A program made the translations under genes and the position numbers. Under the pieces are notes generated by a model. It searched no databases, was not told the origin of the DNA, and was given only the letters and a program-made list of their open reading frames with translations. A stretch of 64,000 nucleotides of DNA from Cheilinus undulatus (lineage: Eukaryota > Chordata > Actinopteri > Labriformes > Labridae): contig NC_054885.1 of the NCBI RefSeq assembly GCF_018320785.1, forward strand, positions 3,360,921-3,424,920, in the 5' to 3' direction. Shown here in pieces: positions 37,499 to 49,204 of this stretch (position 1 is its first letter; each line of letters starts with the position of its first letter).

Positions 37499-37533
37499 TG
37501 ACGTCACAGCGTTTACATCTGCTCAGTGAGTCA
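37499..37533. promoter_or_regulatory. CRE and AP-1 consensus sites upstream of tbkbp1 coding start
   Basis: TGACGTCA at 37499-37506 is the perfect palindromic CRE/ATF site. TGAGTCA at 37527-37533 is the AP-1 consensus. They lie 64-98 bp upstream of the tbkbp1 ATG, in a GC-richer stretch. They may mark an alternative promoter or an intronic enhancer. Function is inferred from sequence only. Confidence -1.
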
Positions 37534-38235
37534 CTTCACTCCCTCCACCTCACACAGCGGGGGAGCTAATGGACGTAAATATGCCAGCCCCATGCTTTGG
37601 CAGAGGTGACAGTGTGTGTTTGTGTTTAAACTGCAGCCAGGAGCTCAGAGAGCCCGGCAGGCAAAGGTTCACTGTTTCCATCTGCTGCTGTACAAACACA
37701 TCCTCCTCTACCTGAACCCTCGCTATCACGGCAGAAAAAAAGACAGAAAAGGCTCCAGTTATTCAGGGAAATCTCACAACACAAAATCAGACTGAAGGAA
37801 TCTGTACTGGAATGAAGATAAGGGGATCAGACTGAGACGGTCCTGTTCTCACACCATCTATAAATCACTGATATGTCCTGGTTTAGACCAGCCCCTGTCC
37901 TGGTTTTAACCAGCTCAAAGACCAAAACGATGCACCGTGCATGCAACCCTGACCCGTCTGCATATCCATCAACGGCATTACTAAGACTGATGCTGATGGA
38001 ACCAACAGAAAAACATCCACAGAGGCCTCACGGTTAGGCAGTTCAAGTCTGACCTGTGGCTGTTTTCTATGTCTCTCATCCCTGATTCCAGCTGCCCCCC
38101 CCCCGCCTCCATTTTTGGCCAATGCATGCCTAATAACTCTGCAAATTACTGCATGTAACATAAAGAAGTCACTTTTAAGGTTATGTCGACATTTCAGTGC
38201 AAAAATTCTACATACTGTACCTTTAAAACACAGGT

Positions 38236-39568
38236 GTCAAACTCAAGGCCCAGGGGCCAAATCCGGCCCACAGAACGATTATATCCGGCCCGCGAGATCT
38301 TATCATATTTGTATTATGAGGTCTGCAGAGTTCCTCCAGTATAATAATGTAAACTTCAACCTGATTATTTAAAATGTCCTTGTTAAGCTAAATATCTGAA
38401 AACAAGATTTCATAAAAAGTCAAGAATGTGAGGAAAATATTAATTTGTGTTTTATTTCATATTTTCAATTTTGCATCTCAAGATTACGTCTCAAATTTAT
38501 GATTTTGACTTTTCATTTCATATTTTGACCTTTTTGACTCATAATTTGGACTTTGTAATTCACATTTTTATCTTTCAGATCCCCAATTTTAAATTTCAAG
38601 TCATATTTTGACCTTTTCCACTGATAATTTGGACTTTATATGTCACATTTTTATTTTTTAGATCCCCAATTTAAAATTTTAAGTCATATTTTGACCTTTT
38701 CAACTCCTTACTCCCTGGCTTTTTAGTCCCATATTTTGACTTTCAAACACATGATCTCAATTTTTTTTCCCCATTTTTTGACATTTTAAATTCATTAATA
38801 CATTAAATTCATTTTTTACATTTTATATCATATTTTTTATTGTTTAAAGTCCCAAGTTTGAATTTAAATCATATTTTTAAATTTTTAAGTCATTATTTTG
38901 AAGTCTTGCTCATATTTTGAGATTTTCAACTCCTAATTTTGGCTTTTTAATCCCATATTTTGAAATAAGCCCTCAATTCAAAAGATTTAAAGTCATATTT
39001 TGACTTTAAGACTCATGATTTCAATTTTTTTCTCATATTTGACATTTTTAATTCAGAATTTTTACCCTTTTTAAATCATATTTTTACCTTTGACACTCCC
39101 AATTTTGATTTTAAATCATATGTTTAACTTTTCAAGTTATCATTTTGAATTCTAGCCCATATTTTGACATTTTGGCTTTTTAATCCCATATTTTAAACTA
39201 TCAGACTCAGAATTTCAAATTTTAAGTCATATTTTGACTTTTAAACAAATGATTTCAAATTTTATCTCATGTTTTGACCTTTCAAACGTATAATTTTAAC
39301 TTTCTCCTTGTATATTTGCTGTTTAAAAACATTATTTTCTATTTTTAATATCGTGTTCTGATGTTTTGAACCAATAAATTGGGATTTTAATCTCAGATTT
39401 GAGCCTTTAAACTCATCATTTTTACTTTTTTGAGTTTCCAAATGATTTATCATCAGTGCTGTTTTCATATTTTATTACTGGTGAAAATGAGGTCGGCAGT
39501 TATGGTTAAATGTTGACCCTGCTAGCCCCTCAGGTCAGACCTAAATCCAGAATCTGACCCCTGCTTTA
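38236..39568 (+). mobile_element. Element family D with TCATATTTTGACTTTT core
   Basis: Starts caggtgtcaaactcaaggcc with an atccggcccac head and ends ctaaatccagaatctgaccc ctg. The interior of about 1.1 kb is a degenerate array of TTAAGTCATATTTTGACTTT-like units of 25-35 bp. It is like the other cored elements in style but uses a different motif. The TSD is unclear (ctttaaa-like words on both sides). Confidence -1.
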
Positions 39569-40375
39569 AAGGATCATCCAGGAAATCAAGAATCTGCAGA
39601 CTCTTATAAACACCTTGGTGGCCCATGTGGGCTACTATAGGGTCTCTGCTGGCTCAAAAACAAATAAACAACAATAAAGGGAGGGTATCTGCCAAATAAG
39701 GCTAACTTTAAAACAACAGTCCACGAACAGCGCTAACACCTCTGTCAGCTTTGTGTTCCTACTCTTCTCTAAAAAGCCTCCATGACTGCTGTGTCATCAT
39801 TCAGAAGTACATCAGCCTCCAGCTGCCACTCCAGAGGTTTCAGCTCGTGTTTATACGGACGACACATGAAAAAATAAAAAGTACACGCGGCCTCAAGTGG
39901 AAGATTATTCAGCTGTGGAGCCGCGGGAGACGAGAGGCGCTCTGCAGCACATTAACATTTCATACATGAACATCTTACACGAGCTCCTCTACAGCCACGA
40001 CTCCTCTTTTAGAACGGCAAACAGCCACAGCTACAGGACGGCCACGAGCGCCGTTACATTTCCACACTGAAGAGCATCAGCAGTGTAGGACGACATTTCC
40101 ATAGACACCAGAACAGCATAAATACGGCTCAGAGGAAACAAGAAAAAACTATTAACTATTCAGTGTATTCACTCAGCGTGGTGACCTTTGGCCTGACCCC
40201 GTCTCAGCTGATCTACCGCTACATGCTGCCGTTTTCTCTGCAGCTTTGTTGACGATCTCAGGATGAAAGTCTTCAAAAGCCAGTGGCTGACATCACTGAC
40301 GCTGCTTTCACATCAAGGAAACTGACCACATCTGGCCTCAAAGGTTGCTTCAATTTGGTCTGTGTGAACGCAAGA

Positions 40376-40505
40376 GTACTGGACCCAGGGAGTACTGGAC
40401 CCAGGGAGTACTGGGCTCAGGGAGTACTGGACCCAGGGAGTACTGGACCCAGGGAGTACTGGACCCAGGGAGTACTGGGCTCAGGGAGTACCCGGCTCAG
40501 GGAAA
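40376..40505 (+). repeat. 16-bp minisatellite, about 8 copies
   Basis: Unit GTACTGGACCCAGGGA with a variant carrying gggctca. Because 16 is not a multiple of 3, all three frames read the same peptide cycle (DPGSTGPREYWTQGVL permutations), which makes spurious frames. Not a gene. Confidence -1.
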
Positions 40506-40559
40506 ACTAGACTTAGGGACCATCTGAGTCCACTTTCAGAAGTGAATGTGAGCTCAGTC

Positions 40560-42625
40560 TGGATTTGATTGGCTACTGGATCATTAGCATATGTGCTAGC
40601 ATCCTAGCTAACAGTTACTTCATTCTGGATCTGATGAGTGTGCTGTCGTTGGCTCTGATGGAGAAATTATTTACCTCTGCCACTTTTATACCACATAAAA
40701 CATTTTTCACCACTTTCCTGCCCATTTTTGTCACTTTACTTGTCATTTTTCATCCATTTTTGGTCCTTTTTCCACATTTGCCCACATTTTATCCCCTTAT
40801 GATCACCCCGCCCCCATTTGGCCACAAATTTAAACACATTTATTTGATTTCAAACCATTTTGCTAGTTTGAAAAAAAATCTAATTTCACTACTTTTGCCA
40901 CTCATTTTTACCACTTTCTTTTCTAACTATTTCTTAACTTTCTTAATAACTATTTCCTTTTTTTGCCACTTTTTATGCAAATTTTGGCCAAATTTCAACT
41001 GTATTTTAGTTTAGGTTTACCCATTTCTGCCACTGTAACCCTTTTCTCAATTTTTTTGCAAGTTATTGCCACTTTAAACCAATTTTTGCCTCCTTTTATA
41101 CATTTTTTGATTATATTTCACCACGTTTAGCCGATTTCTAAAAACTCTGAAGCCTTTTTGCCACAAATTAAACAATTTTCACCACTTTTTCTTCCTGTTT
41201 TTGCCACTTTCTGCCTATTATTTCCTCTGTAAAGCCATTTACACAGCTGTTAACCCCTTTCCACCACTTTCTTTGCCCATTTTTTCAAATTTTAACTGCA
41301 GTTCATGTTTGGTTTACCAATATTTTCCATTGTTAACCCATTTATGCCAATGCAATCCCCTTTCTCTAATTTTTTTTTTTTTGCAGGTTATTGCTCCTTT
41401 AAATCCATTTTTTTCCTTTTTTCATTTTATCACTTTATAATGATGTTACTTTTTTGCCCATTTTTGCCAATTAAACTTTTAAGCCATTTTACCACACATA
41501 ATACTCTTTCCATAATTTTTCTGCCTGTTTTTGTCACTTTTACCAAGATTCACCACTTAAAATCCATTTTAATTCTGCTTTAAGAAAAGAGGTTTTTTTT
41601 TATTTTGAAGAAGACTATGGCATCAATAAATAAAATAAAATAAAATAAATAAATAAATAAATATGTTGCTTGATAAGAATGGTTAGCCTCCTGAGACCTG
41701 AGCCTTTGTTTGGAGGTTATTTTATTTTCTCCCACTTATTTGGGATAAATACGGTCTGATAAGTGAAAATATCAGTCTTGTTGCTGAACAGAAATTTCTT
41801 GGAAATTTTCCTTTCCAAAACCCCCAAAATTCTTTATTTTAAAAAAAGTCTTTGAAAATCCTTAAACATATTTTTAAAGTATCTCATGAAAAGTACCCAA
41901 ATATTTTTTAGATAGTTCTCAAATCTTTCAGTGAAAATTCCTCTTAAAGACTGAAAAAAAATTCCATGCAAATTCCTCAGTATTGCAAGAAAATTTCCCA
42001 AATATTAAAGTAAATTCCCCCTTAAATTTCTTGTTAAATTCTAGAAATTTTCAAAAACATTCTCAACAATGCCGTGAAAATGATGGAAACAACCCAACCC
42101 CTCTAAAGTTTCTAAGAAAAATGCTGAAAATTTCAGTTGTGAACAATCGTGAACCCCAAATTCCCAATCCAATTCGCCCCAAATTTGGTAATAATTTCCC
42201 CATATTCCCTTGACAATGCATAAAAAATTTAAAAATAAATTCAAAGCCATGAAACCCTCCAAAATATACAAACATGTCCTCTTAATTTCCATAAAAATAC
42301 TTTGATAACTTTCAAGCAAATTCCCTAAAATATCCAAACAGCAAATTATCCCAGAACATTTAAGCAAATACCTTCAACTGGAATGGACATTTTGGACAAT
42401 TATGACATCAGTTCTAATACTAAAAATGATTGCTATAATGTAGGAAAGCCAAAATGTCATGTTTTCATACGTGGACGCCGGGTCTTAGGAGGTTAATATT
42501 CAGGTAAAGGTGAAATATGTTTATCACAGCCTAACTTGGACAGGACCACGATTTTGCTGACCTCCATGGGGCCCCCATGTGGCTGGGCCCCCCTTTTTGC
42601 CCTCTTATGAGCGGCCTTGGTTGGT
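40560..42625 (-). mobile_element. Composite element family C, copy 1
   Basis: The left end holds atcattagcatatgtgctag and catcctagctaac. The right end (42550-42625) holds gctgacctccatggggcccc and cctcttatgagcggccttg. Between them are a TTTTGCCACTT array (40670-41580), an (AAAT)n run at about 41628-41662, and a low-GC stretch at 41700-42470 with repeated aaattccc words. The same parts occur in reverse at 44217-45935. No transposase. Confidence -1.
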
Positions 42626-42639
42626 GGTATTTCTAGGTG

Positions 42640-44210
42640 TTGTCCACCTTCTAGCCAATCATAACCAGAGATTTCATACTAGCTCTTCATTTTGCATCCA
42701 TGCGAGAGGAAAACAAAACCTAAAATTTATCTAGTTTTCAGGATTTGAAAATGTGCGTTAGTGAGAGAGACGAATATTGTCATTGATGTTTTTGGACATG
42801 TGGGTGAGCTCTGAGTAAATCCTCAGTGACAGAGAGGTTTTGGTGGATCTGTGAGGACATTTCAGGCTCATTTGAGCTGAAACGGATCCACTAGTACTCC
42901 ATGTTCCTGTTTGTGTGTAGAGCCCAGAGGCAGCTGCAGCTACAGGGAGGTCAAAGCATCTCTCTGCAGAGAACTCCCACTCTTCCAGCCCACAGACTCT
43001 GTATCACACACACTCAGCCCACTCACTGCCTGTGTCTATTGTCTCTCTCTTCCTCAACGTTCTCCTCGATTCACTCGGCTCTGCCGACTCTTTTTTGGAG
43101 CGCACACACAAACGTGCACGTGGAGCCGGCTGAGGGCAGATCGGAGCGGGGCCATATGTCTCCATCACATGGTTGTTTCATTTATTAATGGAATAACGGG
43201 CCACGTTACCCACAATCCCCTGCAGTCAAACATGAAGCCTGGTGGACTGCCTCTTCACGGCAGAGTTTGCAGCCATGCAAACAGAAATAATGCTTTGTGT
43301 TTCTCCAATAAAGGGTCGTGCTCTTTAAATATTCAGAGGATGTAAACTTAACTGAAAGAGATTTTAAAAATATTTGAACAGAGATGGAGAGGAATGACAG
43401 AAGAGAATTCACAGTTTACAGTGTTTTTGCTTCTCATATGAATACCAACAACCATGAAAGTCCACAGAAGAAGAAGAAGAGCCTAAAGAGTCCAGAGGAG
43501 CTTTGCACAGCTTTTTCTACATGTCTGTGTTCTTGGAAGAGTTCTAGTAACAGCCCGGGTTCTTACTTAATCCTATTAATTCACAGACTTCATTGTTTGT
43601 TCACTAAATGTGTTTCCACTGCAAAACTCACACTTTGATTTTACTGATACGCCAACTTCTTCCCCTGCAGGAGTAAAAACTTATTTGCTAGTGCCTTTTT
43701 AAAATTTGCAGCATTTCCAGGATTTTTTATGCAAAACATTTCTTAAATCGTGCATTTAAACGGGCCGTTTGCACGACTCCACATTGCACTTTGCATTATT
43801 TGGTCATTTCCATCTCTGCATGAATTCTGAGTGGATTTTTACTGTTGACTTGTGCATTGTTCTTCATTATGTCTGACTTTTAGGTTGTTAATTGACTCTG
43901 AGTTTACCGTTGCTGTCCTCATGTCTGCTGTCTACTGTGAGCTCCTGCTGCCCCACTAATTTCTACTTACAGGAAAATTTAAGATAATCTGAGTTAGGAG
44001 AAGATGGGGATGAAAATGTCATTTTTAAGAGCGATGCACATGAAAGAGCACACCCAACAGTTGTGCATAGGTGAAGTAAAGTGTTTCTCTCTAAGAGCAG
44101 TCAGTTCAGCCTGTTGGGGCTTAGTTTAGAAACTTCAAGGTTTTCTTATTTAAGTGCAAAGTTTGGAAATGGGTCTGAATGCTGGAGAGGTGCCAGTTCA
44201 CTTCCTGATT
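42640..44210. other. No recognised feature
   Basis: Moderate-GC sequence with several open frames, the longest at 42911-43345. None has splice logic, a domain or a signal that I can support, so I call no gene. Confidence -1.
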
Positions 44211-44216
44211 ACTGCT

Positions 44217-45935
44217 GACAAGGCCACCCATAAGGGGGCATAAAGGGGGGAGTTTCTGGGCTCCATCCATACTGGGGGGCCATGGAGGTCAGGAAAATCA
44301 TGGTTCATTGTAAAATTAGGCTGTGAAAACTATCATCTATATTTAAGCTGAACAATAACCACTCTGATCAACAAAACATGAATTATATTTATTTATGCGG
44401 TAGTACAGTATGGCCTTTTTCAAAATCTAAACATTTTTTTCATATTAGAATTACCTTTCTTGGTCATGTTAACTATGTGGATGGGGACATGGATCTAAAC
44501 AGTTTGGAAAATGAGGTCGACTTCAGAGAGCAAGAATGAGCTAATAAAGGCAAAAAGCAGCAGAAATGGATGAAAAGTGGTTTAAAAATACCAAAATTTG
44601 ATTAAAAGTGGCAAAAATTGGATCATAGCAGCAAGAAAACAGGCTAAAGGAGGAAAGGATTCATAAAAAGTGTGGAGAAAATTGTTGAAAAGCAGTTAAA
44701 AAGTACCAAAACTGGATTAAAGTAAGAAAAAATAAGGAAAAAATGACAAAATGGGTTGAAATACACAATAAGAATGGCAAAAATTGACTGATAAAGGCAA
44801 GCGGGAGGATAGGTGAGGAAAAAAAGATGAAAAGTGGTTTAAAAGTGTTGAAAATTGATTAAAAGTGACAAAAATTGCACAAAAACAGAAGCAAAAATGG
44901 GCTAAGAAAGGCAAGAAGTGATAAAAAGAGTGGAGAAAATTGTGAAAAGCAGTTAAAAGTACCAAAATGGATGACACGCAGGTAAAATAAGAAAAAAAAT
45001 TGTAAAAAATGGGTGAAATACACAAATATGGGATAACAATAGCAAAAATTGACCAATAAAGGCAAAAAGGGTAAAAGGGGAGAGTGGTCGAGAAAAAATG
45101 GTGAAAATTGGTTTAAAAGTGTCGAAAATTGATCAAAAGTGGAAAAAATTGGAAAAAAACAGCAGCAGAAAATGGGCTGAGAAGGGACAGAAGGGAGGCG
45201 AAAATGGTAAAAAATTCGTTAAAAAAGTGCCAAAATGGAATAAAAGCAGGAAAAATATGCAAAAAGTGGCAAAAAAAATGGGTTGAAAGACATAAAATTG
45301 GATAGCAATGGCAAAAATTAACTGAGAGAGGGAAAAAGGGGCAAAAAAATAAAAATAAAATAAAAAAAAACGACTAAATGGGTGGGGGAATGGTGAAAAG
45401 TGAATAAAAGTGGCAAAAACTGGACAAAAACAGCAGCAGAAAATGGGCTAAGAGAGGCAAGAAGGGTCAAAAGACGAAAAAAATAGTGAAAATTGGTTAA
45501 AAAGTGACGAAATGGATTAAAAATAGCAAAACATAAGCAAAAAGGTGGAAAGAAATGGTAAAATTTTGAAAAAAAAAAACTGACAAAAAGTGCCAAAAAA
45601 TGACTAAACGAGAGAAATTGGGATAAGAATTGCATATATGGCCATATATGGCCTATATAAGGCAAAAAGGGGCAAAAATGCATGGAAACAAAGGTGAAAA
45701 ATGGTTTAAAAAGAAAAGAGCAAACAACAAAAGCAGCAAAAATGGTGAAGAGAGGTAAAAAAGTGCAAAAAAAGGGTTAAAGAGGTGAAAACATCAAGCT
45801 GCAACAATAGAGTAAAACTGACAAAAGTGGCAAAAATGTGTGGAAACAACTCCGAAATGAAGAAAATGTTAGCCAGGATGCTAACACCAATGCTAATGAT
45901 CAAACACATATGCACTGACATCATCAACTAATCCC
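44217..45935 (+). mobile_element. Composite element family C, copy 2 (inverted relative to copy 1)
   Basis: Starts caaggccacccataaggggg at about 44219 and has a long GGCAAAAATGG array (44540-45850). It ends with gttagccaggatgctaacac and gctaatgatcaaacacat, the complement of the left end of copy 1. Part of the array at 44580-45330 is repeated as larger units of about 250-300 bp (agtggtttaaaagtgt...gggctaagaaaggcaag). Confidence -1.
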
Positions 45936-46212
45936 AGCCAGGGACGGCTTACTTAAACTCTCAGCCATCAAACAACCCAAACCTCAGTGAACTTTTACAC
46001 CACTGACCAGCTCTGAGATCATCGTCCATCTTTGAATCTATGAATCACTGAGAGATTTTCAGCACCAGTATCAGCCTTCAGCTGAAATAACAGGACATCT
46101 ATTTAAACTCCAGTGTTTAGGCACAAAGTGATCCAAGACTTTAGATAAACACATCAGAGAGAGAAATCCTGTAACATCTGAACACATCTGCCTTTCTCCA
46201 CAGGTCAGAGGT

Positions 46213-46573
46213 CATGTTAAGGAGAATAAAGTGCTGACGTTTCAGTGGTTTAAATAAAGTTTCATGTTAAAGAGAATGTTTCTATAAGTGCTGACGTCTC
46301 AGTGGTTTTAAATAAAGTTTCATGTTAAAGAGAATGTTTCTATAAGTGCTGACGTCTCAGTGGTTTAAATAAAGTTTCATGTTAAAGAGAATGTTTCTAT
46401 AAGTGCTGACGTTTCAGTGGTTTAAATAAAGTTTCATGTTAAAGAGAATGTTTCTATAAGTGCTGACGTCTCAGTGGTTTTAAATAAAGTTTCATGTTAA
46501 AGAGAATGTTTCTATAAGTGCTGACGTCTCAGTGGTTTTAAATAAAGTTTCATGTTAAAGAGAATGTTCTAAA
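46213..46573 (+). repeat. 57-58 bp tandem minisatellite, about 6 copies
   Basis: CATGTTAA occurs at 46213, 46263, 46321, 46378, 46435, 46493 and 46551, spacings 50, 58, 57, 57, 58, 58. Units are nearly identical, with single-T length changes and a few C/T changes, so the array is young. Each unit carries TGACGT and AATAAA. Confidence -1.
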
Positions 46574-46780
46574 GTACAGAAGTTTCTCATCAACATCAGC
46601 TCCTTTTATAATCATGAGGACAAAGAAGAAAATAAGTCGTCCTTGATGAAAAACACGAGCTGCTTAGAGACGAGGAGAGGAAGATAGATCACGATTAAAC
46701 GGAGGCAAAGATGTGGAAAAGAGGAGGAGGGGGCCTTAAGGACGAGAGCTGCTATGTGAGCTCAGCTGAAGGCTAATGTA

Positions 46781-46782
<2 letters not shown>

Positions 46783-46822
<40 letters not shown>
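46783..46822 (+). repeat. (GT)n microsatellite
   Basis: Twenty uninterrupted GT dinucleotides; no gene nearby. Confidence -1.
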
Positions 46823-46824
<2 letters not shown>

Positions 46825-47929
46825 AGTGAGCAGAGACTTACAGACTAGATCTGATGTTTGGAGAGTAAAGATAAAAGAGGAGAGAGATGTAGTGGAACTT
46901 GGTGTTCTGCTGCAGTAACAGACGGGTCACTATGAGGACAGAGAATCAGTGTTTGACTGTTCTAGCGGATGAACGATGGCTGTTTGGAGGAGCATTAGCA
47001 CGTTTAATCAGACAAACCTTTCTGAAGAGGTCACTCAGAACTGGTATAACTGTGAACGCTTATTTCACTGTTGCATCGCCCTGCAGAGTTCATTATTTTT
47101 GCAGACTACAGCCTGTCATCAGGTGGATCCATGCAGCACAGCTTGAAGCTGATTCGCTCGTCCCCAGTCAGAGAGAGTGATATTTACAGGTGTGGTTTAA
47201 TGAAGTGACAGCTTCACTCATTATTTCATATCAAACTGCACCACTAATCAGGCCATTTATCCTCTACTGGTATGAGCTGCTAAAACTGGGGGGTATACTT
47301 TAGGAGTAAAACAGACAGCTGGGGTTCAGATCATGCATGTCATTACTCTCTCTCTCTCTCTCTTTAGTTTATGACTCCACCCACTGTCCTGACTGAATGA
47401 AGGCAGAAAAGCCCAAAAATACAGTCATGTGTAGAAGTTTTAGGCATATAGGGCATTCACTGCATGGACCAATGAGCCAAAACGCAGGGATGGGGGTGTC
47501 AAGCTCAACATGTGTTGGCACACATGCAAGGTCAAGCCAAGGTCAAGCTCAACAGCATCTCTTTTGTCAGTGCCTTTTCAGCCCTGGTTCTACTACCTCC
47601 TGGGTCATCCAGAGCACGACCAGAGGCTCGTGGCAACCCTCCTCCCCGCCCTGACAGTACTCTTGGCTGTGCTCACTCGCCACATCCACCCCTTACTTTA
47701 CCCTAAAGGTGTGGACTTTATTTGTTATTTTTTTTAACTACTTTCCCATGCTCCTGCTGACATGCGGCGACATCCAGAGCATGGCCGGGGTTGTGTCAAT
47801 CCTCCTTCCCGTGAGCAGCCTTACTCGCCACATCTACGCCTTACCTCAGTCTTAATTATTGGCCCGAACATGCCTAAAAGTTCTGCACAGTACTAGGGAT
47901 GAACGATCTTCATATGAGCTTATATGAAA

Positions 47930-49200
47930 ATGAAAAACTTTAAAATGTGCATGGAGGGGCTGGGTACATCACAGGACTGACATATAAAGACAACCAGGCA
48001 CTGTCAGTCTCACACCTACGGGCAATTTAGAGTCACCAGTTAACCTAACAGGCATGTCTTTGGTGGTGGGAGGAAGCTGGAGTACCGGAGAGAACCCACG
48101 CATGCATCTGGACATGCAAGCTAGGAGTGCAAAAAGAAGAGGTGCTCTAGAGCAGTGGTTGTCAAACTTCTTTTGCCCAAGGCACACTGAAGCCAAAATC
48201 TCAAGGCGCACCATATTCATATTGTTAAAAGTGATGCAAAAAATGGCGAAATTGGGCAACAAGTAGTGAAACAAAATAAAAAAATGGGCAAAAATGTCAA
48301 AAAATGGGTTAACAGTGGCAAAAATGTATTGAAAGTGTCAATAAGGTAGAAAGACTTGGCAAAAGTCGTAAAAATGGCTTAAAAGTGATGAAGAAATGGG
48401 GCAAAAAGTGTCCAAACAAAGGCGAAAATAGGTGAAATTGGCACAATGTAGCAATAATGGGTTGTAAGTTGCAAAAAGGTGGTTAAAAGGGGTAAAAAGT
48501 GATGAAAAATTTGGCAAAAATGGCCCAACTGTAGTGAAATTGGCAAAAAAAAGTGTGCAGACAATGGGTTAAAATTGGCAAAAAGTAGTGAACATGTCAA
48601 AAAGGTTGCAATAATGGGTAACCAGTGGCAAAAAGTGAGTAAAAATAGGTTACAAGTGAAGAAAAATATGGCAAAATAAGGCAAAAAAAGCAGCCAAACA
48701 AAGGCAAAAAATTGGTGAAATTGGCATAATGTGGCAAAAATGGGTTAAAAAGTAGCAAAGCAGTGATAAAAAATGATCAAAATTTGCAAACAATTGGTAA
48801 AAAGAGGTTAAAAGTGATAAAAAATTGGCAAAAATGCTGTTCATGCAACACATACACTGATATCAACAAACCACACCTGGGGAGGGCCCCATTCTCTGGT
48901 TTTTTGTTGTTCAGGGGTCCAGCCAGATCTGTGTGCAGACCTGGTTACAGTTCTTGCCATAAAGATGTACAAATGGCGTATGGTTGTACAAATTCCCAAG
49001 GAACACCTAGACTTGCCGCACGGCACACTAGTGTGCCTCACCACACCATTTGAGAACCACTGGACTAGAGACTACACGGTGCCAGATCTGGCCCATGTTT
49101 TTGAAACACAAGAACAATCTGCATCTTCCCTGACCAGGGAGCGAATCAACAACCTTCTTGCTGTGAGGCAACAGTGTTAACCCCTGCACCACCGTGCAGC
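47930..49200 (+). mobile_element. Dispersed fish repeat split by a hAT-like insertion
   Basis: The left part (about 47995-48144) reads aatttagagtcaccagttaa and gtgggaggaagctggagta, then gagaacccacgcatgc. The right part (about 49075-49200) reads gagcgaatcaacaaccttct and gcaccaccgtgcagcc. In other fish genomes these are neighbours in one repeat. They are separated here by the element at 48153-49062, which is therefore younger. Confidence -1.
48153..49062 (+). mobile_element. Non-autonomous hAT-like element with GGCAAAAATGG core, nested
   Basis: Ends are CAGTGGTTGTCAAACTT and TTTGAGAACCACTG. Flanks CTCTAGAG (48145-48152) and GACTAGAG (49063-49070) are an 8-bp duplication with two changes. The interior, 48235-48840, is an array of about thirty degenerate gtggcaaaaatgggtta units. 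It has no coding frame. Confidence -1.
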
Positions 49201-49204
49201 CCCA

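Noticed and set aside
40283..40510. Repetitive protein with STGPREYWTQGVLDPG units
   Set aside because: Product of a 16-bp minisatellite that reads the same peptide in all frames.
40565..41014. 149-codon open frame rich in Phe, Pro, His and Leu, and similar frames at 13731-14096, 45318-45683, 51353-51748 and 56745-57065
   Set aside because: They lie wholly within TTTTGCCACTT arrays. The motif has few stop codons in that direction, so long frames arise from the repeat. There is no start context, splice logic or domain.
42911..43345. 144-codon frame upstream of tbkbp1
   Set aside because: No homology recognised, no splice or start support, and an overlapping frame of similar length; chance is likely.
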